Shown one piece after another: positions 19,127 to 27,598 of a stretch of DNA of 64,000 nt (its first letter is position 1; each line of letters begins with the position of its first letter). The DNA lies in NCBI RefSeq assembly GCF_902459695.1, contig NZ_CABPRZ010000015.1, forward strand, positions 86,736 to 150,735, written 5' to 3'. This DNA is from Pandoraea terrae (GTDB taxonomy: Bacteria > Pseudomonadota > Gammaproteobacteria > Burkholderiales > Burkholderiaceae). A program made the translations under genes and the position numbers. A model generated the notes under the pieces. It was not told the origin of the DNA, searched no databases, and worked only from the letters and a program-made list of their open reading frames with translations.

Positions 19127-19445
19127 ACCACGGGGCCACCCCGAGCACCCTCGCGTGTGCCGTCTTTCCAGCCGATTGCGTTGGAGCGCCATACGACCTT
19201 GATCCTCGGCCGCCGATAATCTTTTCCGTCATCCGATGGCACCGCTCTCAAGGTTCGGGTCGCTCCAATGCAATCTGTGGCTTGACGCTGAGACGATCGC
19301 TGATTTTGCAATGATTGCAAATTCGCACAGACGGAAAGCGCGTACAGTGATCGATCCGCGTGCTTGTCCGAACAGCTAAGCCCAGGTGGTTCTGCTATGC
19401 TTTTTGATGGGCGGTCATGAGTCAAAAATCAAAAAAAGGCGGGCT
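19127..19445. other. Intergenic with dyad copy 4
   Basis: Holds dyad copy 4 and the presumed promoter of the phosphatase gene. No gene seen. Confidence 0.4.
19307..19319 (+). repeat. Island dyad repeat, copy 4 (1-nt spacer)
   Basis: TGCAAT-G-ATTGCA; both 6-bp arms perfect but centre shortened to one base. Confidence 0.75.
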
Positions 19446-20378
19446 ATGGACTATGACATCATCGGGGACGTGCACGGTCATGCGGACAAGCTGACCGCAC
19501 TGCTGCAGCGGCTCGGCTACCGCGAGCGGATGGGGGCATGGCGTCATCAGGATCGCACGGCGGTCTTCGTCGGCGACTTTATCGACCGCGGCCCACACCA
19601 ACTCGACACGATCGATATCGTCCGCCCCATGGTTGATGCTGGCAGCGCGCTGGCTGTGATGGGGAACCACGAATTCAACGCAATTGCGTGGTACCTGCGT
19701 GATCCCGATCAGGACGACGAATATCTGCGGCCCCGCAAGGGCGAGGTGGGTGAGAAGAACCGCCATCAGCATGCAGCGTTCTTGGCCGAAGTCGAGCATA
19801 AGCCTGACCTGCACGGTGAAATCATTGACTGGTTCCTTACTCTGCCGCTCTGGCTCGAATTGCCCGAACTGCGGGTGATTCATGCCTGCTGGCATCCCAG
19901 CTATATGGCGGTGCTTGAAGCACGCTTAAGGCTGGGACACCTGCTGGACGACGCAATGATGGTCAAGGCCAGTCGCAAGGGCTCGGTTGAATACCGCATG
20001 ATCGAGGCCCTCTTAAAGGGCTTGGAGGTCCGGCTTCCCGCGGGCTGTTCGTTCGTCGACAAGTCGGGCATTACACGCCACGAGGCGCGCACACGCTGGT
20101 GGGACGCCACGGCGACGACCTATCGGCAGGCGGCGCTAGTTCCCCCTGAAACGAAAGCCCAACTCCCCGATACCGAGATACCTGAGGGCGCGAGGATCGG
20201 CTATTCCGGCGACAAACCCGTATTCGTCGGTCACTACTGGATGACTGGCAGCCCCGCTATTCAGTCGCCTACGGTCGCGTGCGTCGACTACAGCGCCGGT
20301 AGGGATGGTCCGCTTGTGGCCTACCGTTGGAGCTGCGAGTCGGAGTTATCGGCGCGAAATTTTGTTTCGTCGCAGTAA
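19446..20378 (+). CDS. PPP-family metallophosphatase
   Basis: A 310-aa calcineurin-like phosphoesterase. Metal-binding motifs are at the start: GDVHGHADKL (residues 7-16), GDFIDRGPHQLD (about 42-53) and VMGNHEFNAI (about 74-83); later histidines lie in VIHACWH and FVGHYWM. The GDFIDRG and GNHE combination marks PPP-type protein phosphatase / diadenosine-tetraphosphatase relatives. The ATG at 19446 directly opens the GDVHGH core; the upstream extension is rejected. It sits 11 nt before the Sel1 gene, so the two form an operon. Confidence 0.82.
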   Translation: MDYDIIGDVHGHADKLTALLQRLGYRERMGAWRHQDRTAVFVGDFIDRGPHQLDTIDIVRPMVDAGSALAVMGNHEFNAIAWYLRDPDQDDEYLRPRKGEVGEKNRHQHAAFLAEVEHKPDLHGEIIDWFLTLPLWLELPELRVIHACWHPSYMAVLEARLRLGHLLDDAMMVKASRKGSVEYRMIEALLKGLEVRLPAGCSFVDKSGITRHEARTRWWDATATTYRQAALVPPETKAQLPDTEIPEGARIGYSGDKPVFVGHYWMTGSPAIQSPTVACVDYSAGRDGPLVAYRWSCESELSARNFVSSQ

Positions 20379-20389
20379 CGGGGGCAGCC

Positions 20390-21325
20390 ATGTCGCCGAA
20401 ATTTGAAGCGAAAATCAAGAAAGCGAAGCGGGGCGATGTCGACGCGCAGTTCGCGGTGGCGGAAGCGTATCGCACCGGCAAGGGTGTCGACGAAGATTGT
20501 GCGCAAGCGCTGTATTGGTACCGCGCCGCAGCGGGACAGGGCAACGTTAGCGCGCAGAACAATCTGGGCACGATGTTTCAGAGAGGAATCGGCACCGAGA
20601 AGAATTCAAAAATGGCGGTCTACTGGTATCGGCAAGCCGCCGAGCAGGGGGAAAGGGTTGCGCAGTTCAATCTTGCCATGCGTTATGCGCGCGGGGATGG
20701 CGTCGAACAGAACGATACGGAAGCCGCGCACTGGTTCGCGAAGTCGGCTGCACAGGGTTACACCGAGGCCATTGGGGAACTCGGAACAATGTACCGGTTT
20801 GGGCGAGGGGTGCCGCGGGACATCGTGGCTGCAGCCCGCTATCACACAACAGCAGCCCGGAAGGGCGACGTCACGTCGATCGGTAACTTGCTGGGTTATC
20901 AGAGTGAGATTGAAAGCGCTGCCTTGAGTGGGAGCACCGTTGCGGCGCTGTGCCTCTCCGAGATGTACGGGAACGGAGTGCCCGTCGAGAAGGATTTGAC
21001 GAAGTCCCGCGCATGGCTGGAAAGGGCGCGAAGAAATTGCCGATCCGATGACCTCATTGAAACGTGGGACCAGTTGGCACAGATGGAACGGGAATTAGGA
21101 GCAGCGTCTGAAATGGGCGAGCAACTCGACAAGTATGGCCTCGACCCGGACAAGTTCGACAACGATTTTCCCGGTCGCCCTGATCCGGAACCGGGTTCGG
21201 ACGAGGAAAACGAAGACTTCGAAGGCATCTACCAGTCGGGCGTTGTGGTGCCCCCGCACTCGTACTGCTACAAGGAATGGTGTGACTGGCTCGCGAAGAA
21301 CCATCCTGGCGAGAAGGCGACATGA
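20390..21325 (+). CDS. Sel1-like repeat protein
   Basis: A 311-aa protein with at least four Sel1/TPR-like repeats of ~36 residues, with the typical A-x-x-x-Y-x-x-G-x-G-V-x-x-D signature: YRTGKGVDED, FQRGIGTEKN, YARGDGVEQND, YRFGRGVPRD and YGNGVPVEKD. The C-terminal 70 residues are acidic (PDPEPGSDEENEDFEG) and end with a tryptophan-rich tail. Sel1 repeats make protein-protein scaffolds. Cytoplasmic (no signal peptide). Co-transcribed with the phosphatase, so it may be its partner or target. Confidence 0.85.
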   Translation: MSPKFEAKIKKAKRGDVDAQFAVAEAYRTGKGVDEDCAQALYWYRAAAGQGNVSAQNNLGTMFQRGIGTEKNSKMAVYWYRQAAEQGERVAQFNLAMRYARGDGVEQNDTEAAHWFAKSAAQGYTEAIGELGTMYRFGRGVPRDIVAAARYHTTAARKGDVTSIGNLLGYQSEIESAALSGSTVAALCLSEMYGNGVPVEKDLTKSRAWLERARRNCRSDDLIETWDQLAQMERELGAASEMGEQLDKYGLDPDKFDNDFPGRPDPEPGSDEENEDFEGIYQSGVVVPPHSYCYKEWCDWLAKNHPGEKAT

Positions 21326-21357
21326 TCGACGAACGGCCCCTGCGACAAGTGCGTTTT

Positions 21358-21371
21358 TGCAATCAATTGCA
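21358..21371 (+). repeat. Island dyad repeat, copy 5 (exact)
   Basis: TGCAATCAATTGCA in the gap between the Sel1 and ADP-ribosylglycohydrolase genes. Confidence 0.9.
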
Positions 21372-21463
21372 CAAGACGTCGGACAAAGGACGCAGGCACT
21401 CGACAGCGGGGTTGGCCAGACGGAAAGCGGGGCAACCGACACCCGCTGATGAGGAAGCCCGAC

Positions 21464-22639
21464 ATGCAAGATTCCTTCCCCTGCGTACCTTCTGACCCGA
21501 TCAAGCGCAGTCGCTTTCGCGGCTGCCTGGTGGGAGGCGCAGTCGGTGATGCGCTCGGCGCTCCAATTGAATTCATGAGCCTCCCGGACATTCGGCGCCA
21601 ATTCGACTCCGGCGGCATTCTCGACTTCGCGGCGGCTTACGGTCGGGTCGGCGCCATCACTGACGACACGCAGATGACGCTGTTCACGGGCGACGGAATT
21701 CTGCGCGCCCACGTGGGTGCTGTTCTGTGCGGCGACACCCCTAGATTCGGGGACGCCACCGCGCAGGCTTACCTGCGATGGCTTCGCACGCAGGGCGTCA
21801 AACCGAAGGTCGCCGAGCCGCCAGGCGAGTCTGGCTGGCTTGCCGAACAGCGCGAACTGTTCAGCCGCCGTGCCCCCGGCAATACCTGTCTCGCTGTGCT
21901 TCGCGCACTGACCAGGTACGCTGATCGGGCCAGCAATGACAGCAAGGGCTGCGGCGGGGTGATGCGTGTCGCTCCAGTTGGAATGTTCGTTGCGAATTGG
22001 ATCAATGATTCAGAGGTCCAGAACCCAATCGGGCAGGCGTTCTCCGTCGCCACAGATATTGCGGCGATCACGCACGGCCACCCTACGAGGCAGTTCACCG
22101 CGGGGGTTTTCGCAGTCGTCGTCGCGTTGTTGCTTGTGGGCGTGCCGCTGACCAATGCGATCGACCGCGCTAAGACCGAACTTCGACAGCGTGATCGGCA
22201 CGAGGAAACGCTCGCTGCGATCGAGAATGCGGAGCAGTTCGCTGCGGACCGCCACGGGCAAGTTGATGCTCTGCAAGAACTCGGCGAAGGGTGGGTGGCT
22301 GAGGAGGCGCTCGCCATAAGCCTCTATTGCGCCCTCTCGACGCCTGACTTCGAGGCTGGCGTTGTGCTGGCCGTCAACCACGATGGCGACAGCGACTCAA
22401 CGGGCGCTATCGCGGGCAATTTGCTAGGGGCCATGATGGGCGTCGATGCGATCCCTGAACGGTGGCGCGTGACGCTCGAGCTCGCCGATGCGATCGGTGC
22501 GATGGCAGACGACCTCGCTACGGTTCGAGAATGGCGTATCAATGATTCCTGCTGCACGACCGAATGCGATTTCTACGTGAGACGCTATCCGCCGTGCTCA
22601 ACAATGAGCGAGCCAAATGGAACTTCAAATAAAACTTGA
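21464..22639 (+). CDS. ADP-ribosylglycohydrolase (DraG/ARH family)
   Basis: A 391-aa enzyme. It has the family's opening GCLVGGAVGDALGAPIEF, the metal-binding ITDDTQMTLFTGDG (about residues 66-80), the GCGGVMRVAPVGMF motif and VNHDGDSDSTGAIAGNLLGA, which carries the C-terminal D-x-D-(S/T) metal ligands. It should remove ADP-ribose from proteins or nucleic acids. The ATG at 21464 has GAGGAAG 6 nt upstream. Its last 23 nt overlap the next gene. In an island this type could be an antitoxin-like or anti-defence activity; that is inference. Confidence 0.88.
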   Translation: MQDSFPCVPSDPIKRSRFRGCLVGGAVGDALGAPIEFMSLPDIRRQFDSGGILDFAAAYGRVGAITDDTQMTLFTGDGILRAHVGAVLCGDTPRFGDATAQAYLRWLRTQGVKPKVAEPPGESGWLAEQRELFSRRAPGNTCLAVLRALTRYADRASNDSKGCGGVMRVAPVGMFVANWINDSEVQNPIGQAFSVATDIAAITHGHPTRQFTAGVFAVVVALLLVGVPLTNAIDRAKTELRQRDRHEETLAAIENAEQFAADRHGQVDALQELGEGWVAEEALAISLYCALSTPDFEAGVVLAVNHDGDSDSTGAIAGNLLGAMMGVDAIPERWRVTLELADAIGAMADDLATVREWRINDSCCTTECDFYVRRYPPCSTMSEPNGTSNKT

Positions 22640-23039
22640 GCCACAGGTCACCGGAAACATTGGGCTCTACTACTGCTGCTACCGGCTCTCGCTACTTGGC
22701 TGGAACGTGATGCCAACGGCGCGCAACGCTCGTGGCGTCGATCTGATCGCCTATAACGCTTCAGGATCAAAATTCATCGGGGTTCAGGTCAAGGCCCTTA
22801 GCAAACGAAACGCCGTTCCGCTCGGAACAACCCTCGACAAAATAATGGGCGATTTCTGGATCATCGTTAATAACGTTGTCACAGAGCCAAATGCATTTGT
22901 CCTTTTGCCCTCGGAGGTAAAGAAGCATGCCGGTTGCAACAAGAAGGACGGTAAGGTTTCGTACTGGCTGGACCCTCCCCGCTACGATCAGGACGAGTTT
23001 CGAGACGCATGGCACCGCATTGGCTCGGGACTTGCCTAA
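22617..23039 (+). CDS. PD-(D/E)XK-like nuclease, putative
   Basis: A 140-aa protein. NIGLYYCCYRLSLLGWNVMP then ARGVDLIAYN and KFIGVQVKA give the order helix, D42, Q57-x-K59 seen in small PD-(D/E)XK-type restriction-like nucleases and Holliday-junction-resolvase relatives, with Gln in the second acidic position. The remainder (WIIVNNVVTEPNAFVLLPSE) is a beta-rich core. It overlaps the end of the ADP-ribosylglycohydrolase gene by 23 nt, so coupled expression is likely. Function is inferred from the motif only. Confidence 0.55.
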   Translation: MELQIKLEPQVTGNIGLYYCCYRLSLLGWNVMPTARNARGVDLIAYNASGSKFIGVQVKALSKRNAVPLGTTLDKIMGDFWIIVNNVVTEPNAFVLLPSEVKKHAGCNKKDGKVSYWLDPPRYDQDEFRDAWHRIGSGLA

Positions 23040-23344
23040 TGACGAGGTACGCCACCCTGATGTTTGCTGAACAAGCCGCCAACCAATTGCGTCTCGGATT
23101 CTGCAATTGATTGCAAGAGGCATCGGGCAAGTGACGCCGGGCTCGGAAAAGGGCGCGCGCCGTGCTCCCGCGACGCACCGATCTGCCCATCGGCGGATAC
23201 GTAGATGTTCGCGCCAGTGCCATCATGACCGGCAGAAACCGACCCGACGCGGTCATGCGCTCGTCGCGATATCGGACACTCGCAATACCGCTTTGCGCTG
23301 TGCGAAACTAGCGGTTCGGCAGACGCCTTCAATAGGAGCTGAAC
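23040..23344. other. Intergenic with dyad copy 6
   Basis: No gene supported; carries dyad copy 6. Confidence 0.4.
23102..23115 (+). repeat. Island dyad repeat, copy 6 (exact, inverse centre)
   Basis: TGCAATTGATTGCA; same arms, centre TG. Confidence 0.9.
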
Positions 23345-23998
23345 ATGGCGCCGGATTGGGATTTGGTGAGCAAGCTCGTCTTTCCGATAATCACTGCCAT
23401 TGTCGTCGCTGCTATCGGCAAGCGAATGGAGAACCGGCCAAAGCTGGTTACATACATGGCGCATGCAGCCGGATTTACTCTTCCGCCCGCCCAAGGTCCG
23501 CTGCTTACGACAGCGGGCGCCGAGCCCAAAAGCCAAAATGACGCATTGACACCGCCAACTGGTGCGCCTGGAGCCCAGGTGCACGTTCACAGCATCATTG
23601 TAAGAAACACGGGAAAGAAAACGGCCTTTAATGTTCGCCTCGGACATAACGTGCAGATCGCTCATTATGTTATTGAACCACGCATCCAGCACGAAAGTAA
23701 GACCACAGAGGCAGGCGGGTGGGAGATCATCGTCCCCGCACTCGTTCCGAATGAGCAGATTATGGTGTCGTACTTATATTTCCCCCCTCTCACTTGGCAT
23801 CAGATCAACGCATATACCAAGTCTGACGAGGGAATCGCTCGATACCTAAACGTTTTCCCAACGCCTCAGCCACCGCGGTGGATCGTAGCAGGTCTTGTAA
23901 GCGTGTTCTATATCGGAGTTTTGGCGATCACCTATGCAGCAGTGACCAGTGTGCAGTGGATTTTCGCGGTTACGCACTCGATGGGTTTAGCCAAGTGA
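23345..23998 (+). CDS. Two-TM hypothetical membrane protein
   Basis: A 217-aa protein with a hydrophobic N-terminal segment (LVFPIITAIVVAAIG, residues 11-25) and a C-terminal one (WIVAGLVSVFYIGVLAITYA, about 180-200). Between them is a soluble beta-rich domain (HVHSIIVRNTGKKTAFNVRL then VPALVPNEQIMVSYLYF). No family name is known to me, but N- and C-terminal anchors round a beta-sandwich recur in predicted defence membrane effectors. AGGAG lies 7 nt before the ATG. It stands between a dyad copy and the thiol-disulfide module. Confidence 0.6.
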   Translation: MAPDWDLVSKLVFPIITAIVVAAIGKRMENRPKLVTYMAHAAGFTLPPAQGPLLTTAGAEPKSQNDALTPPTGAPGAQVHVHSIIVRNTGKKTAFNVRLGHNVQIAHYVIEPRIQHESKTTEAGGWEIIVPALVPNEQIMVSYLYFPPLTWHQINAYTKSDEGIARYLNVFPTPQPPRWIVAGLVSVFYIGVLAITYAAVTSVQWIFAVTHSMGLAK

Positions 23999-24286
23999 GA
24001 TGTCCCGATGTCCGACGTTTCTGCGTGGATGCAAGCATGTAGGCGAATGTCTGGAACTGGCCCACTGCCGCCCGACGCGGCTGGCCGTAGCCGACCCTGA
24101 GCGGAAGTTCAGCATCAGTACGGCCCAACGGCCGCTGCTGAAGGCGAAACGGACATCCGCGAAATAGGCCCATCGGCAAAAGCTCGGCCTTTCCGGACGG
24201 TCGCGGACTGCTAACCAGGCCTGCCGTGATGAGCATCGCGGGCGACGACGGCCGTCACCCGACGTCAGCTGCGATTTATCTAATCG
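23999..24286. other. Intergenic, left flank of thiol-disulfide module
   Basis: No gene. Its central part (about 24128-24197) is related to the inverted sequence near 27005-27075. Confidence 0.4.
24128..24197 (+). repeat. Degenerate inverted-repeat arm, left
   Basis: Reads ACATCCGCGAA ... AGCTCGGCCTTT-CGGA. The reverse complement of 27005-27075 gives a similar sequence (about 60 percent by eye), so the 2.5-kb minus-strand module between them has inverted flanks. Confidence 0.5.
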
Positions 24287-24682
24287 TCAACGAAGTTTTT
24301 CGGCGATGCTTGCCTTTATCGACTGCACCACGCTCGCGTGCATAAGCGAAGGAAAAGCAAGCGCCATACCATACACCGCTGCTGTCAACCCAATGGCTGC
24401 GATTACGACCGCCAGCCCTGGTGGCGTCGCTGACAACGACAGGAGGCCAGTTGCGACTGTGCCAGCTATCGCACTTGCATGTGTGGCGGTCAGCACGCCG
24501 ACCAACCCAAGGACCATCCCACCCAAGAAGTCGCCCCCGTCACCCAAAGAAGCTTGAGCGACAATGGGGGGGGCTGTAGCGGTGCCAATGGAGGTAAGGG
24601 CAGTGCCACCACATGCATGGCACGCCGTCTGAAGTCCAAACCAAAGCAGCAGTATCACTATCAGCTTCACCGGTCCCTTCAT
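24287..24682 (-). CDS. Small multi-TM membrane protein
   Basis: A 131-aa very hydrophobic protein. An N-terminal signal or TM segment (VKLIVILLLWFGLQTA) is followed by a CxxC (CHAC), then glycine/alanine-rich membrane segments (GMVLGLVGVLTATHASAIAG and LAVVIAAIGLTAAVYG). The ATG at 24682 is preceded by AAGGA; an alternative ATG at 24688 overlaps the upstream stop. It is the last gene of the thiol-disulfide module. Function unknown. Confidence 0.65.
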   Translation of the reverse strand: MKGPVKLIVILLLWFGLQTACHACGGTALTSIGTATAPPIVAQASLGDGGDFLGGMVLGLVGVLTATHASAIAGTVATGLLSLSATPPGLAVVIAAIGLTAAVYGMALAFPSLMHASVVQSIKASIAEKLR

Positions 24683-24684
24683 GA

Positions 24685-25284
24685 TCATTCCTTTTCGCTC
24701 CTTGCAGCGATTTTTGGCAGAAGCTCTTCAAGCTGCCATAAATAAAACACGTCTTGCACATGCTTCTTATTGATGAAAATTGCTGGCGTTTGTCGAATGC
24801 CCTGCTGGACGAAAACCAATTGATTGAACCCCAGGAACGCTACATCATTTCGATTGGATGTGCACTGTTCGACGGTGGTGCCGTATATCCCGTGTTCCTT
24901 TCCCATCTGAAGCAACTTATCTAACTGCGGTTCGCCCGTTCGGCGATAGAAGTACCAGTGCGTCATGAATGGAAGTAGTTGCTCTTGTGGGACACAAGCC
25001 AGCACTCTCGCAAAGTTCACGTCCGCTTCCGAGCGAGGCATGATGCCAATGAGAACGAACAATTGGTCCCCTTTGATGGCCTGACCTAACAGGGGAAGTA
25101 CCGTATTCCGGAACGTCGCAGCGCACATCGGGCAAGTGGGAGACAGGTAGAACTCTATCTTTGTTGGTGCATTCGGATTGCCAGCGGCAACGGCCGGAAT
25201 GGCAAGCCTGTCGTCTGCAAGGGAGCCCGATATCAAGACGAAGCCAGTGAGGACCACCAGTACACGGGCTATGAAGTTTGTCAT
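24685..25284 (-). CDS. DsbA/DsbG-like periplasmic thiol-disulfide protein
   Basis: A 199-aa protein with an N-terminal signal-like hydrophobic stretch (ARVLVVLTGFVLISGS), then a thioredoxin-fold domain. The redox site is CPMC in SPTCPMCAATF (about residues 55-58) and the cis-proline loop is TPAIFINKK, typical of DsbA/Thioredoxin_4 proteins. It would oxidise or isomerise disulfides in the envelope. The ATG overlaps the upstream stop by 4 nt (ATGA), and the next gene overlaps in the same way, so the module is a tight operon. Confidence 0.8.
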   Translation of the reverse strand: MTNFIARVLVVLTGFVLISGSLADDRLAIPAVAAGNPNAPTKIEFYLSPTCPMCAATFRNTVLPLLGQAIKGDQLFVLIGIMPRSEADVNFARVLACVPQEQLLPFMTHWYFYRRTGEPQLDKLLQMGKEHGIYGTTVEQCTSNRNDVAFLGFNQLVFVQQGIRQTPAIFINKKHVQDVFYLWQLEELLPKIAARSEKE

Positions 25285-25718
25285 TTCTCGGCCTTGGTGA
25301 GGGTGTACACGTAGGAGCAATTCTCGCCCGGATCATTCAGCCGGATCTCCGAGTCGCCCGCGATGGCGCCATAGGCCTGAGAGTCTCTGCCGCGACCGTT
25401 CTTGTCGAGGAGCGTCAAGTCGATGGTTTTATCCTGCAGGATGACACCAACAACCTTGCTAGCACCGGCTCCAAAATAGGCTCCCTGAGTAGAGCCATTC
25501 GTCAGAATGCGTCCGCCTTTCACGGTGAACTTGAGCGACGGGTTGGGGGTGCAGTTGTTTCCCCTACTTACCGTTCCATGGCCGGACCAGACGCCATCGT
25601 ACTCAGCCCCAGAATATCTCACCATGTCTGCCGACAAGTCCTGGGCATTCGCAGCCAATGGGAATGACGAGGCCACGACGGCGAGCAGCATTTGGTGTAG
25701 GACTTTTTGCCGTAACAT
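25281..25718 (-). CDS. Secreted hypothetical protein
   Basis: A 145-aa protein with a classical signal peptide (MLLAVVASSFPLAANA, cleavage probably after ANA). The mature part is beta-rich (DGVWSGHGTVSRGNNC, FTVKGGRILTN, VVGVILQDKTIDLTLLD) with two cysteines, consistent with a small exported disulfide-bonded protein. No family recognised. It lies directly upstream of the disulfide-forming enzyme and may be its substrate. Confidence 0.65.
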   Translation of the reverse strand: MLRQKVLHQMLLAVVASSFPLAANAQDLSADMVRYSGAEYDGVWSGHGTVSRGNNCTPNPSLKFTVKGGRILTNGSTQGAYFGAGASKVVGVILQDKTIDLTLLDKNGRGRDSQAYGAIAGDSEIRLNDPGENCSYVYTLTKAEK

Positions 25719-26224
25719 TTGCTTTTCCCTTGCGCCGTCATACGGTCACTACGAAAATTGTCGCAATGCTTACAGCTCGTATCGGCGAGTCCACAATTTG
25801 TTTCCGCCCCTACCGTGACTTGAGTGCGTCGCATCGATTGGCTTCGCCTCTACGCACCCAAGCGATGCGGCAACTCGCCCGATCGCGGTAAGCAAGACAC
25901 GCCCATACGCCGGGCATGCGCGGAATTCCCGTTGCTCGTTTGTTTATAGATCAAGCCAAACTAAACACAAGGGGATTCGACAGCGTCTCCAAAGATTCAC
26001 AATGCAGTTATACGAAAACCAGGAAAACGCCGCCAGTCTATGTACGCATCTGTCGGGCGACTAGGGAAACGCTGATTTAGCCGATGCGCGCCTTGACTGC
26101 TTCGCCGCGCATTCGCCGGAAGTGCCGGGGTATCGCGAGGGCTTCACGGTCGTCCCGGAGCCCGGAATCGCTCAAGCGTTGCGTGCCTGGCTCGGCGAGA
26201 GGCTGACGCCAGCCAGTTAGGCGC
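25719..26224. other. Intergenic with gene remnant
   Basis: AT-rich stretch with the presumed promoter of the secreted-protein operon, and a coding remnant near its left end of the thioredoxin gene (26080-26220). Confidence 0.4.
26080..26220 (+). pseudogene. C-terminal remnant of an unknown protein
   Basis: A plus-strand frame without a start codon reads 46 protein-like residues ending PGIAQALRAWLGERLTPAS-stop (upstream: HSPEVPGYREGFTVVPE). It begins after a stop codon and looks like the tail of a deleted gene. Confidence 0.4.
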
Positions 26225-26758
26225 TCACCGCGACAGGAGGTGATCCACGGACGCTTCCAGCCCGCGAGAGATGACCTCGCCGCGTTCGAGCTTTTCTTTC
26301 ACGGTCCCGTCGGCACCGAGGAGGACGGCAGTCGGCAGCACGTAGGTCTTGCCAAACGCGCCGAGATCGTGCACACCGCCAGGACAGCTTGCTGGAGGAC
26401 AGGCGGTCATGGTGGGCATCGCAATTCGTGCGCCCATCTGCTTCTCTTCCTCCTGCTTCTTGGCCCGGATCCGATTGTCGTCGTTGCTCAGGAAGATGAC
26501 CTTGAGTCCTCGGCTCTGATTTGCCTTGGCAACTTTCTCGACGACGGGTCTTGCCTTGTGACACGGGATGCACCAATCAGCGCCGAAATAGAGTAGCACC
26601 GGTTGCCCTTTCAGGTCTGCAAGCGACAGGGCCGAGCCGTCAACGTATTCGAAGGTAGTGATTTCCCCGGGGACCTCACCAACCTCCGGCTTCCACGCGT
26701 GAGCCGAGGGCGTTACAAAAACTAAACTCACCAAGGTGCTTAGTAGTGTCGCTTTCAT
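26225..26758 (-). CDS. TlpA-like exported thioredoxin
   Basis: A 177-aa protein with signal peptide (LLSTLVSLVFVTPSAHA), then a TlpA/thioredoxin domain with active site WCIPC in YFGADWCIPCHKARPV (about residues 62-77) and cis-Pro in YVLPTAVLLG. An insert with an extra Cys pair (TACPPASCPGG) lies before the cis-proline. It probably reduces or maintains cysteines of exported proteins. ATG at 26758 preferred to an upstream TTG. It heads the thiol-disulfide module; the intervening 500-bp gap suggests a separate promoter. Confidence 0.8.
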   Translation of the reverse strand: MKATLLSTLVSLVFVTPSAHAWKPEVGEVPGEITTFEYVDGSALSLADLKGQPVLLYFGADWCIPCHKARPVVEKVAKANQSRGLKVIFLSNDDNRIRAKKQEEEKQMGARIAMPTMTACPPASCPGGVHDLGAFGKTYVLPTAVLLGADGTVKEKLERGEVISRGLEASVDHLLSR

Positions 26759-27004
26759 GGTGTTGATAGTCTCCTGGTTCAATTCAGACAATATGGGCTG
26801 AATCCGCGTCCTTTTGTGATACCCATTGTACGGCTGCGATCGTTTTTTTCTGCTTCACGTCCGATGACGATGTGGTGTCAACTCGTGCGGTGCATCTGCT
26901 GGGTTGCGGTCCTGTACGCGTACCTCGGCATTGGTAATTTCGCGTGGCTATGCAAGCCTGCTCGGCAAGGGCCCGGAGAAGCCCATGGGTGTTCGCCTCG
27001 AAGT

Positions 27005-27075
27005 TCCGCAAAGGCCGAGCTACTTCCATCTGACGCATCTTCGCGGATGTTCCCTGTCTGGCGATCAGCGGACGG
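27005..27075 (-). repeat. Degenerate inverted-repeat arm, right
   Basis: Minus-strand reading ACATCCGCGAA ... AGCTCGGCCTTT-CGGA parallels the left arm at 24128-24197. Together they bracket the thiol-disulfide module. Confidence 0.5.
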
Positions 27076-27257
27076 TCATAGTTGAGACATAACCGCCCCC
27101 GTCAGGGACCGGTTCTGGCCGGTTTCCGCCCGGCAGACGATCAATCCGCTATTGACTCGCGGCCGAATATGTTGGTCGTGCAATGGCCGAAGGCGAACGG
27201 TTCTCCTCTCCGACGCAGTGGTCGAGGAGGAATTCCTAGGGAAGCGTCGATCAGAAC

Positions 27258-27271
27258 TGCAATCAATTGCA
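27258..27271 (+). repeat. Island dyad repeat, copy 7 (exact)
   Basis: TGCAATCAATTGCA, boundary between the thiol-disulfide module and the next cassette. Confidence 0.9.
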
Positions 27272-27407
27272 CGATGTCACGACTCAAGACTGTCAGTCTC
27301 TGTGAGGCGGATGCGCATGTGCTCGGTCGCGCGGGCTCAGGCCGATTTGTAGAACGCCGGACGCCGTATGGCCTCTCCTGCTGCCCTGTTCTGCGACGGC
27401 AGAATGC

Positions 27408-27441
27408 AAAAAGGCCCGCTGGTGCTCACCTAGCGGGCCTT
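27408..27441 (-). terminator. Rho-independent terminator
   Basis: On the minus strand a 10-bp perfect stem (AAGGCCCGCT / AGCGGGCCTT) with an 11-nt loop runs into TTTTT. It probably ends the secreted-protein gene at 27599. Confidence 0.8.
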
Positions 27442-27598
27442 CGGACGGCGACTACACATTAACGCAATTTGTGGGGGAAGGGCATTGCTAGTTCTGTGCG
27501 GCATCCAAGATGCCGTTGGTGAAATACAAATGCCCGCACGGATACACCCATTGCTCGCGTGTACCGGAACGGGCCTCAATTGACGCGCATTGGCACGA

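Larger units (their letters stand above)
26759..27598. other. Intergenic with inverted flank and dyad copy 7
   Basis: No gene over 840 bp. It contains the right inverted arm (27005-27075), dyad copy 7 (27258) and a minus-strand terminator (27408). Confidence 0.5.

Noticed and set aside
26816..27462. Short plus frames right of the thioredoxin gene
   Set aside because: No motif, no ribosome binding site, and they span the inverted arm and dyad copy.
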